From contig CAMDRP010000002.1 of assembly GCA_945906965.1 (NCBI GenBank), forward strand, positions 33,896 to 97,895: a DNA stretch of 64,000 nt. The letters run 5' to 3'. Below, piece by piece: positions 1 through 8,286 of the stretch; within the stretch, counting starts at the first letter, position 1, and each line of letters starts with the position of its first letter. The position numbers and the translations under genes were made by a program. Below the pieces are notes generated by a model, which was not told the DNA's origin, did not search any database, and worked only from the letters and a program-made list of their open reading frames with translations. The stretch is from Opitutus sp. GAS368 (GTDB lineage: Bacteria > Verrucomicrobiota > Verrucomicrobiia > Opitutales > Opitutaceae).

Positions 1-1711
1 TGCCCTTACCTTCGCGGAGCGAGCCGGCGCTACCGGCTTGGTTGCCGTAGCTGAGCCAAGGACCGTTATCGCTGGTAAAGATGACGAGCGTATCGCGCGT
101 GAGGTCGTGCTGTTCGAGCGTGCGAAGGATTTCACCCACTGACTCATCGAGCTCCATCATAACATCGCCGTAGAGTCCGGCGCCGGAGCGGCCTTTAAAC
201 GCAGCGCTCACGGCGAGTGGGACGTGGGGCATTGGGTGCGCGAGGTAAAAGAAAAAGGGTTGGTCGTGGTGGCGGTTGATGAAGGAAACGGCGCGCGCGG
301 TGAAGCGTTGCGTGAAGTCGGCCATCGTAGTGGGCGTGACGTTGGGATCGATGATGCGGCCGTCTTCGTAAAGCGGAAGCGGTGGATACGTGCCAGGTTT
401 GGCCTCGGGGTGATGCGGCCACATATCGTTGGAATAGGGCAGGCCAAAGGATTCGTCGAAGCCGTGGCGATTCGGCTGAAACGGCGCGTGGTGGCCGAGG
501 TGCCATTTGCCCGCCATACCGGTGACGTAACCGCGCGCTTTAAAAATCTCGGGCAAGGTCGTCTCGCTAGCGTTGAGGCCGTGGGTGGCGTTGGGCCCGA
601 GGGCGCCGTGGATGCCGATGCGGTTGGAATAAGTACCGGTGAGCAAGGCGGCGCGAGACGCGGAGCAGATGGGTTGGGCGACGTGAAAATTGGTGAACAT
701 CGTGCCCTCGTGCGCGAGTCGATCGAGGTGCGGTGTCGCGTAGCCCTTGGCGCCGTAGACACCAAGGTCACCGTAGCCGAGATCATCAGTTAAAATCAAA
801 ATGACGTTGGGCGGACGCGCGGCGGGTGGTGGGGGCGGGAGGTAGCCGAGGGAAACCAGAAACGCATCGGTCGCCGCGAGGGTTTCGTGGTAGGGGCGGT
901 TGTCGGCGCGGGTGAAGTTAAAAAAACCGTGGGCTTGGCCCGGAAAACGCACGAGTTCGCAGCGGTTGCCGGCGGCGCGCATCACACGCGTAAACACTTC
1001 GCTGGCAGCGAAGGGAATGGTGGTGTCGGCCTCGCCATGAAAAATAATCGTTGGCGGTGCGCCGCGCGCCACGTGATGTCCGGGTGAGAGCGCGATGATT
1101 TCCGCGCCGAGACGTTCGGCGCTGAGGGCTGTGCCGAAACCCGTGGGCGTGTAGCCGTCGAGCGGTGCGAGCACGAGGCCGGGGTTAAACAGCACGAGCG
1201 CATCGGGTCGACAACTGATGGCGGTGGCTTCGCCGGGTTCGTCGAGGCCAGGAACCAGCGTAGCCGCCGCGATGTGTCCGCCGGCCGAACCGCCCGCGGC
1301 GGCGATGCGCTGCGCATCGAGACCGAGGCGCGCGGCGTGCGTGCGTAGCCAACGTACTGCGGATTTCGCGTCGGCGACGCAATCGACGGGTTTGGCTTTT
1401 TGCCGCGTGGCGACGCGGTAATCGGCAGTGATGGCGACGATGCCGCGCGCCGCGAGGGCGCGGCATTGGGGTTCAAATTGGGCCGGCGTACCCGAGTTCC
1501 AGCCGCCGCCAAAAAAGAACACGATGGCAGGGCGATTTTTTTGCGCGGGGCCGAGGGGTTCAAAAATATAGAGCGAGAGCGCGGCGTCGCCGACGGTTTT
1601 ATAGACCTCGGCGCGGGCACCTGCCATCACGGGCGGGTACGCGGTTTGGGCGGCGGATAGACGAAAAAAAACGCCGAGAAAAAGTGCGAGCGCGAGGCAA
1701 GGGTTTCGCAT
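1..1711 (-). CDS. Secreted esterase-sulfatase fusion protein (partial, C-terminus off the left edge)
   Basis: One uninterrupted reading frame of about 570 codons starts at 1711 and leaves the window on the left. Residues 1-21 look like a signal peptide. Residues 25-280 are an alpha/beta hydrolase of the carbohydrate-esterase/lipase kind: an oxyanion-hole-like FFGGGW stretch, nucleophile Ser142 in GGSAGG, Asp229 in GEADTT and His261 in GQAHGF make a full catalytic triad. A short proline-rich linker (five consecutive Pro) leads into a sulfatase domain from about residue 300: metal-binding Asp309-Asp310 in LTDDLGYGD and the formylglycine site C349-S-A-S-R followed by AALLTG. Thr308 and the start codon are exactly 921 nt apart, so the domains share a frame. 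The gene lies 23 nt downstream of another sulfatase and is probably co-transcribed. Expected role (inference): removing ester groups and sulfate from a polysaccharide outside the cytoplasm. Confidence 0.85.
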   Translation of the reverse strand, partial: MRNPCLALALFLGVFFRLSAAQTAYPPVMAGARAEVYKTVGDAALSLYIFEPLGPAQKNRPAIVFFFGGGWNSGTPAQFEPQCRALAARGIVAITADYRVATRQKAKPVDCVADAKSAVRWLRTHAARLGLDAQRIAAAGGSAGGHIAAATLVPGLDEPGEATAISCRPDALVLFNPGLVLAPLDGYTPTGFGTALSAERLGAEIIALSPGHHVARGAPPTIIFHGEADTTIPFAASEVFTRVMRAAGNRCELVRFPGQAHGFFNFTRADNRPYHETLAATDAFLVSLGYLPPPPPAARPPNVILILTDDLGYGDLGVYGAKGYATPHLDRLAHEGTMFTNFHVAQPICSASRAALLTGTYSNRIGIHGALGPNATHGLNASETTLPEIFKARGYVTGMAGKWHLGHHAPFQPNRHGFDESFGLPYSNDMWPHHPEAKPGTYPPLPLYEDGRIIDPNVTPTTMADFTQRFTARAVSFINRHHDQPFFFYLAHPMPHVPLAVSAAFKGRSGAGLYGDVMMELDESVGEILRTLEQHDLTRDTLVIFTSDNGPWLSYGNQAGSAGSLREGKG

Positions 1712-1734
1712 AGAATAAAAATTATCGACGAGGA

Positions 1735-3273
1735 TTAACTTTTTTTGGCCGCGCCACCTTCCATTTTACGATGCGGGTCCATGGTGTGGAGCTGCGCGGG
1801 TGTGGGACCGCCACCGAATTGTTTCCAATAAAGCTCGGCGAACGGATTGAGGCGCGGGCCGATGGCGTTTTCATTGACGAGCTGAGGTTGGACGGAGTCC
1901 CACCACGCATCGTAGCGGCGCGCGAGACGTTGGACGACGTCAGGATTTTGCGCTGCTATATTGCGGAGTTCGCCGCGATCGGTGCTGAGATCGAAGAGTT
2001 GCCACGCGGGCGCGCGGCCACCCTCGATCGAAACAAGGTGCCAACGCGGTTCGCGCACGGAGCAGTTTTTAAATTTAGCGAGCGCGGGATCGGAGAGCTT
2101 GGGCCAGCGACCGACGTGGGTGAAGAGTGTGCGCTCGGCCCACGGCGTTTTTGGATTTTGGAGAAGCGGCAGAAGACTGCGGCCCTCGACTTGAGCGCGT
2201 GTGCGCTCATCGAACTTCGCGCCGGCGATCTCGGCGAGCGTGGGGAAAAAATCGATGTGGGCGGTGAGGGCGTCGACGTCCGCAGGGGCGAAGTGCTCGG
2301 GCCACCGCCAGAAAGATATGGCGCGGGTGCCGCCGAGCCAAGGCGTGCCTTTTTGCGCGCGCATGCCGGCGTTAAAAATTTTGGCGCCGGCGGCGGTGCC
2401 GTTATCGTTCATAAAAATGACGAGGGTGTTGCGGGAGAGGCCCCAGGCCTCGAGTTGAGCGAGGAGGCGGCCGACGTTTTCGTCGATATTGTGGAGCATG
2501 CCGAAGAAATGGGCGACAGCTGCGGCATCGGGGCCACCGCCGACTTTATCGCGATAGAGTGCAGCGTCGGCGGGGCGCGCGGTGTAGGGCGAGTGGGGCG
2601 CGTTGGGGGTGAGCGTGACGAAGAACGGTTGGCCGGAGTCTTTGCGGGACTCGATCCAGCGGGTGGCTTGGGTGAAAAAAAGATCGGTGCAAAACCCCTC
2701 CGTTTTTTCAAAGGTACCGTTGTGGAGGAGTGTGGGGTTGAAATACGTGTTGCCGGGGGCGTCGCCGCAGGAGCCTGGGTAACTTTGGCCAAGGCCGCCG
2801 CCGCCGTGGATGTAGCTCTCGTCGTAGCCGCGCGCGGCGGGTTGATAAGCGGGCTCGTCGCCGAGGTGCCACTTGCCAAAAATGCCGGTGGCGTAGCCGG
2901 CTTTTTTTAGGACCTGCGCGATAGTGGTGGCATCGAGTGTGAGGCGTTCGCGCTCGAGGATGGTGTGGGTGATGCCGTTTTTAAATTCATGGCGGCCGGT
3001 GTAGAGCGCGCTGCGCGTGGGCGCGCAGGTGGGGCTCACGTGAAAATCGTTGAAGCGAACACTCTGGGCGCGAAGGGCGTCGAGGTGTGGGGTTTTGAGG
3101 ATCGGGTTGCCGTGGGCGGAAAGGTCGCCGTAGCCCTGATCATCAGTGAGAATGAAAAGGATATTGGGCTGCGTTGCGGTGCTGGTGGGTGTGGCGGAGA
3201 ACAGAGCCGGACCGGCCAAAAAAAGCAGCGCACAGGCGCGTGAAAGTAAGACGATGGAGCGGAGGGGCGGCAT
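1735..3273 (-). CDS. Secreted sulfatase
   Basis: This 512-residue protein has a signal peptide (residues 1-27) and a full-length type I sulfatase domain. Asp44-Asp45 in ILTDDQGYGD bind the metal, Cys83 in CAPTR is the site of formylglycine conversion, and GKWHLG is the conserved lysine/histidine motif. The CAPTR motif fits the classical C-x-P-x-R signature, so an anaerobic or aerobic formylglycine-generating enzyme should be encoded elsewhere. The C-terminal region has the usual small subdomain with a conserved tryptophan-containing strand. It is the first gene of a minus-strand pair with the esterase-sulfatase fusion 23 nt downstream. The substrate cannot be told from sequence; a sulfated polysaccharide is likely given the neighbours. 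Confidence 0.92.
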   Translation of the reverse strand: MPPLRSIVLLSRACALLFLAGPALFSATPTSTATQPNILFILTDDQGYGDLSAHGNPILKTPHLDALRAQSVRFNDFHVSPTCAPTRSALYTGRHEFKNGITHTILERERLTLDATTIAQVLKKAGYATGIFGKWHLGDEPAYQPAARGYDESYIHGGGGLGQSYPGSCGDAPGNTYFNPTLLHNGTFEKTEGFCTDLFFTQATRWIESRKDSGQPFFVTLTPNAPHSPYTARPADAALYRDKVGGGPDAAAVAHFFGMLHNIDENVGRLLAQLEAWGLSRNTLVIFMNDNGTAAGAKIFNAGMRAQKGTPWLGGTRAISFWRWPEHFAPADVDALTAHIDFFPTLAEIAGAKFDERTRAQVEGRSLLPLLQNPKTPWAERTLFTHVGRWPKLSDPALAKFKNCSVREPRWHLVSIEGGRAPAWQLFDLSTDRGELRNIAAQNPDVVQRLARRYDAWWDSVQPQLVNENAIGPRLNPFAELYWKQFGGGPTPAQLHTMDPHRKMEGGAAKKS

Positions 3274-3416
3274 AAAAAGAGAATGGCTGAGGGGTGCGGA
3301 GCGTAAAGGGGTGTCTTAGTTGAGTCCGGCGCAGGACTGGGCGTCGAACTTGTTTGTTGAGAAACTCGAAAGTTTTCGCCGTTGAAGCGCGCGCGGAGGG
3401 CGCTTTGCTGGGTGCC

Positions 3417-3902
3417 ATGGTCAAACCTCTCGTCGGAATCATCATGGGCAGTACGTCGGATTGGGAGACGATGCAGCACGCCGCCGCTCAACTCGAGTCG
3501 CTCGAGGTACCGTACGAGAAACGCGTCGTGTCGGCGCACCGTACGCCAAAATTAATGGTGAGCTACGCGGAGAACGCCGAAAAGCGTGGCCTCAAGATCA
3601 TCATCGCCGGTGCGGGTGGCGCGGCGCATCTGCCCGGCATGACAGCCTCGCTGACGACCTTGCCCGTACTCGGTGTCCCGGTGGAATCACATGCGTTAAA
3701 GGGGATGGATTCGCTGCTTTCGATTGTGCAGATGCCCGGTGGCGTGCCGGTGGCGACGTTTGCGATCGGTAAAGCGGGAGCGATTAACGCCGCGCTGTTT
3801 GCCGCCTCGTTGCTCGCGCAAAGTGATGCCGCGACGCGCAGGGCCTGGAAAAAATTCCGCGCGACGCAGACCGCGAAGGTGTTGCGCGCCAAGCTGCCAT
3901 GA
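3417..3902 (+). CDS. purE: N5-carboxyaminoimidazole ribonucleotide mutase PurE
   Basis: PurE converts N5-CAIR to CAIR in purine biosynthesis. The 161-residue protein carries the family landmarks: [10 protein letters not shown] near the N-terminus (phosphate and ribose binding), the SAHRTP motif with the catalytic histidine, and [11 protein letters not shown]. The length matches bacterial class I PurE. The ATG at 3417 is chosen because the frame's 21-residue upstream extension is not family-like. The stop overlaps the start of purK (ATGA), so the two genes are translationally coupled and form the usual PurK-PurE pair, here in the order E then K. Confidence 0.96.
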   Translation: MVKPLVGIIMGSTSDWETMQHAAAQLESLEVPYEKRVVSAHRTPKLMVSYAENAEKRGLKIIIAGAGGAAHLPGMTASLTTLPVLGVPVESHALKGMDSLLSIVQMPGGVPVATFAIGKAGAINAALFAASLLAQSDAATRRAWKKFRATQTAKVLRAKLP

Positions 3903-5035
3903 TCACCCTCGGAAAAACCATCGGCGTGCTCGGTGGCGGTCAACTCGGTCGGATGCTGGCGCAAGCCGCGCAGACGCTGGGTTATCGCGTGCACGTTTAT
4001 GAGCCGCAGATCCATTGCCCGGCGGGTGCGGTGGCGAACCACGAAGTCAACGCCAGCTACCAGGATGCGGACGCACTGCTGGATTTTGCGCGCGGTGTGG
4101 ATGTGGTGACCTATGAATTTGAAAACATCCCGGCGGCGGCGCTGGCGGTGATCGCGCCGTTGGTGCCGTTGCACCCGAGCGCCGAGGTGTTGCACACGAC
4201 GCAAAATCGCCAGCGCGAGAAAGCTTGGCTCAAGTCGAACGGCTTCCCGCACGTCGCCTACGCTGAAGCGCTCGACGGCGATATCGCGCCGGCCGTTGCC
4301 CAAGTCGGTTTGCCGTGCGTGGTGAAAACCGCGGACTTCGGCTACGACGGCAAAGGCCAGATGAAGCTCTCGACCTCGGCCGACCTTGAACAAGCGGTGG
4401 CGATTTTCCGCGGACGGCGCTGTGTCGTCGAAGCGTGGTGCGAGTTTTCCTGCGAACTTTCTGTGATCGTCGCGCGCAGCACGACGGGTGAGACGCGAGC
4501 GTTTCCTGTTTCCGAAAATATCCACACGCAGCACATTTTGGATTTCTCTATCGTACCGGCGCGCGTTTCGGCAGCGGTCGCGCAAGCGGCGGAAACGTTG
4601 GCCGAGCGGATCGCCAAAAAAATCGGCGTCGTCGGCTTGCTTGCCGTTGAGATGTTTCTCACTACCGCCGGCGAACTCGTGGTGAACGAACTTGCGCCCC
4701 GCCCACACAACAGTGGGCATTGGTCGATCGATGGCGGCGAGACCAGTCAGTTTGAGCAACACGTGCGCGCGGTGTGTGGGTTGCCGTTGGGCACGGTTGC
4801 GGTGCGCGAGCCGACCGTGATGGTAAATATTTTAGGCGACGCCTGGAAATGGGCCGACGGTAAAGTCGTCGGTGCGCCCCACTGGGCGGCGATCCTGGCG
4901 GCCCCTCGCGCGAAGCTCCACCTCTACGGCAAGGCCGAGCCTCGCCCTGGCCGCAAGATGGGGCATTTCACGGTGCGCGCGGCGGACATCGCTACGGCGT
5001 TGGCTCAAGCGCAGGGGTTGAAGGCGCAACTTTAA
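3899..5035 (+). CDS. purK: N5-carboxyaminoimidazole ribonucleotide synthetase PurK
   Basis: PurK is the ATP-grasp enzyme that carboxylates AIR with bicarbonate to give the PurE substrate. The 378-residue protein begins with the glycine-rich [12 protein letters not shown] motif, contains the ATP-binding stretch [13 protein letters not shown], and ends with the conserved [12 protein letters not shown] and [10 protein letters not shown] motifs. The start codon overlaps the purE stop by 4 nt. A long antisense frame covers much of this gene but has no family features. Confidence 0.96.
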   Translation: MITLGKTIGVLGGGQLGRMLAQAAQTLGYRVHVYEPQIHCPAGAVANHEVNASYQDADALLDFARGVDVVTYEFENIPAAALAVIAPLVPLHPSAEVLHTTQNRQREKAWLKSNGFPHVAYAEALDGDIAPAVAQVGLPCVVKTADFGYDGKGQMKLSTSADLEQAVAIFRGRRCVVEAWCEFSCELSVIVARSTTGETRAFPVSENIHTQHILDFSIVPARVSAAVAQAAETLAERIAKKIGVVGLLAVEMFLTTAGELVVNELAPRPHNSGHWSIDGGETSQFEQHVRAVCGLPLGTVAVREPTVMVNILGDAWKWADGKVVGAPHWAAILAAPRAKLHLYGKAEPRPGRKMGHFTVRAADIATALAQAQGLKAQL

Positions 5036-5140
5036 CACGCTTCGTTTTAGACGCCGACGGAGTTTTGCGTTGCGGCCAGTCGGATGCGTGTGCGCCCATG
5101 CTGGGACCCGTCTTTTTTCTATTTTGGTAAATCTGCTTTC

Positions 5141-6598
5141 ATGAACTTAAACTTACTCCGCCTTGCTCGTGTGATGGGTCTAATTTTGTTTTTTGGAGTT
5201 GGCGCAAATGGGCTAGCGCAGGCGGCGACCACGCGGGCGCCAAATATCGTTTTCTTTTTGATTGATGACTGGGGTTGGACGGATGGCGCTGGCTTTGGCA
5301 GCGCGCTTTACGAGACGCCCCACATCGACCGACTCGCTGCGCAAGGTATGAAATTCACTCAAGCCTACTCGGCGTGCACGGTGTGTTCGCCGACGCGGGC
5401 GGCTTTGCTTACGGGGAAATATCCGGCGCGCTTGCACATCACCGATTGGATCGCGGGCCACAACCGGCCGTATGCGAAACTCAAAATCCCGGATTGGACC
5501 CGGCAGCTTCCGCTCGAGGAGAAAACGATCGCGGAAGAGTTGAGGTCGCGCGGCTATGCCACGGGGATTTTCGGAAAATGGCATTTAGGCGGAACGGAAT
5601 TTTATCCAGAATTTCAGGGCTTCGACGTCAACGTGGGTGGTTGTGATCGCGGTCAGCCCGGCGCGTATTTCCCTCCTTATGGCGTCGTTAATATTAAGAA
5701 TGAGCGGCCTGGTGAGTTCCTCACCGATCGGCTGACGCGGGACGCGTGCGCTTTTATGGAGGCGAATCGCGAGCGGCCCTTTTTTGTCTACATGCCCCAC
5801 TACGCCGTGCACACGCCGCTGGCGGGGAAAGCGGCGGTCATTGAGAAATATAAACAAAAAATCGCCGCGGGAAAATTTATTCACACCAACGCGGCTTACG
5901 CCGCGCTTGTGGAAAGCATCGACGATAGCGTAGGCGAAGTGATGCGAAAACTCGCTGAGCTGAAACTGGATGAAAACACCATCATCGTGCTCACCAGTGA
6001 TAATGGCGGGTTGATTGGCTCCGTGGGGGCGCAAGGTTGGCGACCCGGTCCTACGCGCAACGATCCGCTGCGCCTCGGCAAAGGCTCGGCTTATGAAGGC
6101 GGCGTGCGCGTGCCGCTCGTCGTAAAATGGCCGGGCGTGGTTAAGGCCGGCGCGGTGCACGCGGCACCGGTGACAAGCGTGGATTATTTCCCGACGTTGC
6201 TCGAGATGGCGACGGGCGCACCGGCGGCTGGTGTGGATGGCGAATCGATCGTGCCGCTGTTACAGGGAGCGGAAAATTTAAAACGCACAGCGATTTTTTG
6301 GCATTACCCACATTATCATCCGGGCGGTGCGACGCCTTACAGCGCGGTGCGCGCGGGCGATTGGAAGCTCATTCACTATTTCGAGGCCGAACGCGTGGAG
6401 CTCTATGATTTGAAAAACGATCTCGGAGAAAAAAATGATCTCGTGGCGGCGGATCCGCAGCGTGTCGCCGCGTTGCGCGCACAACTTGATGCCTGGCGCA
6501 AAGACGTCGGTGCGCAATTGCCTACGCCTAATCCCGCCTACGACGAGGCGAGGAAATGGGAAGGGGCGGCCCCGGCGCCAGCGGCTAAAAAGAAGTAA
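5141..6598 (+). CDS. Secreted sulfatase
   Basis: This 485-residue type I sulfatase starts at the ATG at 5141, which directly opens a typical signal peptide (residues 1-28 ending LAQA); the longer frame from 5084 would bury it. Asp42-Asp43 in LIDDWGWTD are metal ligands, Cys82 in CSPTR is the formylglycine site, and IFGKWHLGG and TSDNGG are also present. The C-terminal part has the small subdomain with a conserved HYPHYH stretch. It ends 6 nt from the convergent MocA-like gene. Together with the two sulfatases at 1-3.3 kb this makes three sulfatases within 6.6 kb, with purEK between them. Confidence 0.93.
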   Translation: MNLNLLRLARVMGLILFFGVGANGLAQAATTRAPNIVFFLIDDWGWTDGAGFGSALYETPHIDRLAAQGMKFTQAYSACTVCSPTRAALLTGKYPARLHITDWIAGHNRPYAKLKIPDWTRQLPLEEKTIAEELRSRGYATGIFGKWHLGGTEFYPEFQGFDVNVGGCDRGQPGAYFPPYGVVNIKNERPGEFLTDRLTRDACAFMEANRERPFFVYMPHYAVHTPLAGKAAVIEKYKQKIAAGKFIHTNAAYAALVESIDDSVGEVMRKLAELKLDENTIIVLTSDNGGLIGSVGAQGWRPGPTRNDPLRLGKGSAYEGGVRVPLVVKWPGVVKAGAVHAAPVTSVDYFPTLLEMATGAPAAGVDGESIVPLLQGAENLKRTAIFWHYPHYHPGGATPYSAVRAGDWKLIHYFEAERVELYDLKNDLGEKNDLVAADPQRVAALRAQLDAWRKDVGAQLPTPNPAYDEARKWEGAAPAPAAKKK

Positions 6599-6604
6599 GC
6601 GCGT

Positions 6605-7222
6605 TCACGAGCCTCGTGCGCGAAGCGCGGCGAGGTCGGCGGGGGTATCGAGGTCTTGGGCGAGCGCGGGTAACTCGACGGAAGTGACGTGAGCGGGGTC
6701 GCCGTTGAGTAGATCGCGTGCGCCGCTTTCACCCGTGAGTGCGGCAAGGGCGGCGAAATGGGCGCGCAGCAATAATGCCGGTGCGCCGTGGCGTCCGGCG
6801 TAACGCGAGGCGACGATGCTGCGGCTGGTGGCGCGTTGGGCGGCGAGCAGTTGTGCGATCACCGCGGCGTCAAAAGCCGGTTGATCGCAAAGTGCGATGA
6901 TCGTGGCATCGAGCGTGCGGGAAAATTGGCCGAGGGTGGTAATGCCGGTGCGGATGGACGCGGCCATGCCCTCGGGCCAAGCGGAGTTTTCGACGGCAAG
7001 CACGGGCAGGCGGGCGAGCGCGGGGCGGATTTTCTCGGCGTAGGCGCCGAGGACGACGACGACCGGCCAGGCACCGGCGGTGAGCGCGGCTTGGGCGGCG
7101 CGGACGACGAGGGGTTGGCCGTCGAGGAGAAGAAGTTGCTTCGGTGAACCGAGGCGCGTGGAGGCGCCAGCGGCAAGAATGATGGCGCCGAAGCGCAGGG
7201 CGGTGGGCGCGGGGTCAGTCAT
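6605..7222 (-). CDS. Molybdenum cofactor nucleotidyltransferase, MocA/MobA-like
   Basis: The 205-residue protein opens with the nucleotidyltransferase signature AIILAAGASTRLGSPKQLL, typical of MocA-type CTP:molybdopterin cytidylyltransferases and related NTP transferases. A central CDQPAF stretch (Asp in the metal/substrate site) agrees with the MocA subgroup. The start overlaps the end of the XdhC-like gene by 8 nt, so the two are translationally linked. XdhC and MocA work together in preparing molybdenum cofactor for xanthine-dehydrogenase-type enzymes (family knowledge). No molybdenum hydroxylase subunits are in the window. Confidence 0.85.
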   Translation of the reverse strand: MTDPAPTALRFGAIILAAGASTRLGSPKQLLLLDGQPLVVRAAQAALTAGAWPVVVVLGAYAEKIRPALARLPVLAVENSAWPEGMAASIRTGITTLGQFSRTLDATIIALCDQPAFDAAVIAQLLAAQRATSRSIVASRYAGRHGAPALLLRAHFAALAALTGESGARDLLNGDPAHVTSVELPALAQDLDTPADLAALRARGS

Positions 7223-8243
7223 GGATCGGGCGGGCGCGGTCGCGCAGGGGGCGGGCGTCGCGACCGGAGCGTTGGGCGCGGATCTCAGCGAGGATACTTA
7301 GGGCGACGTCGGCGGGAGCATCGGCGCCCAGGTCTAGCCCGATAGGAGCGTGGAAGCGGGCGAGTCGCGCGGGCGTGGGGACAAAACCGTCGTGGGCGAG
7401 ATCGGCGAGGATGCGGGCGGCGCGTTTCTTTGGGCCGAGCAGTCCAATGTAGGGGAAATCGCAGGACAATAAATCGCGGAGAATCGGCACGTCGTGCACG
7501 TAGTGATGGGTCATCACGACCGTGAAGGCGTCGGATTCGGGGGCGACGCGGGCGACGAGTTCATGGGCGGGGGCCACGATGATCAGGTCGGCGGTGGGAA
7601 AACGCTCGGCGGTGGCGAAGGTAGCGCGGGGATCTGCGATGGTGACGTGCCAGGATAAAGTGTGCGCGAGTTGGGCGAGAGGTTGGGCGTCGTCGCCGGC
7701 GCCGAAGATGATCAACGAGGGTGCGGGAGTGATGGTTTCTAGAAAAACGGCAGAAGTCGGAGCGGTCCGAGATGTGAGCGGTTGCGCAGACGATGGCTCG
7801 GTGGGAGCGAGTTGAGTGCCGAGGGGTTGTTGGGGATCGGTGCTGCGCCAGGTGACGGCGAGTGGGGTGGGGCGGCGCGCGGCCAGTTGGTCGGCGAGCG
7901 TGTGAACCCACGCCGGCGCGGGCGCGGGGATGGGTTCGAGCAGGACGTGAACGATGCCGTGGCAACCCAGGCCGACGCCCCAGACGAGGTCGTTTTCGGA
8001 GGAAGTGTCGTAGGTGACGAGTTCGGGTTGGCCGCTGGTGGCGACGGCGCGGGCGCGCAGGAGGACGTCTTCTTCGAGGCAACCGCCGCTGATGGAGCCT
8101 CGCCGATGGCCAGTCGCGGTGACGAGAAGTCGCGCGCCGGGGCGGCGGTAGGAAGAACCGGTCACGGCGACGAGGGTGGCGAGGACGGCGGGTCCTCGCT
8201 GGGGGTCCGTGAGGTGGCTGAGGAGGGTGGCCAGCTCAGTCAT
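7215..8243 (-). CDS. XdhC/CoxI family molybdenum-enzyme accessory protein
   Basis: This 342-residue protein has the two XdhC domains: an N-terminal part with VTGSSYRRPGARLL and SISGGCLEEDV (the conserved GGCxE motif), and a C-terminal Rossmann domain beginning LIIFGAGDDAQPLA. Members bind molybdenum cofactor, help its sulfuration and insert it into xanthine dehydrogenase-like enzymes. It is followed with an 8 nt overlap by a MocA-like gene, the usual partner, and lies 43 nt downstream of an S9 peptidase gene on the same strand. Confidence 0.88.
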   Translation of the reverse strand: MTELATLLSHLTDPQRGPAVLATLVAVTGSSYRRPGARLLVTATGHRRGSISGGCLEEDVLLRARAVATSGQPELVTYDTSSENDLVWGVGLGCHGIVHVLLEPIPAPAPAWVHTLADQLAARRPTPLAVTWRSTDPQQPLGTQLAPTEPSSAQPLTSRTAPTSAVFLETITPAPSLIIFGAGDDAQPLAQLAHTLSWHVTIADPRATFATAERFPTADLIIVAPAHELVARVAPESDAFTVVMTHHYVHDVPILRDLLSCDFPYIGLLGPKKRAARILADLAHDGFVPTPARLARFHAPIGLDLGADAPADVALSILAEIRAQRSGRDARPLRDRARPIHD

Positions 8244-8286
8244 GGGGAGGTGGCGCGCATGTGGGTGAGGAAGGGATCGACCGCCA

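Noticed and set aside
3563..4762. Long minus-strand frame opposite purE-purK
   Set aside because: It is an antisense shadow of two well-conserved enzymes in high-GC DNA and shows no family features.
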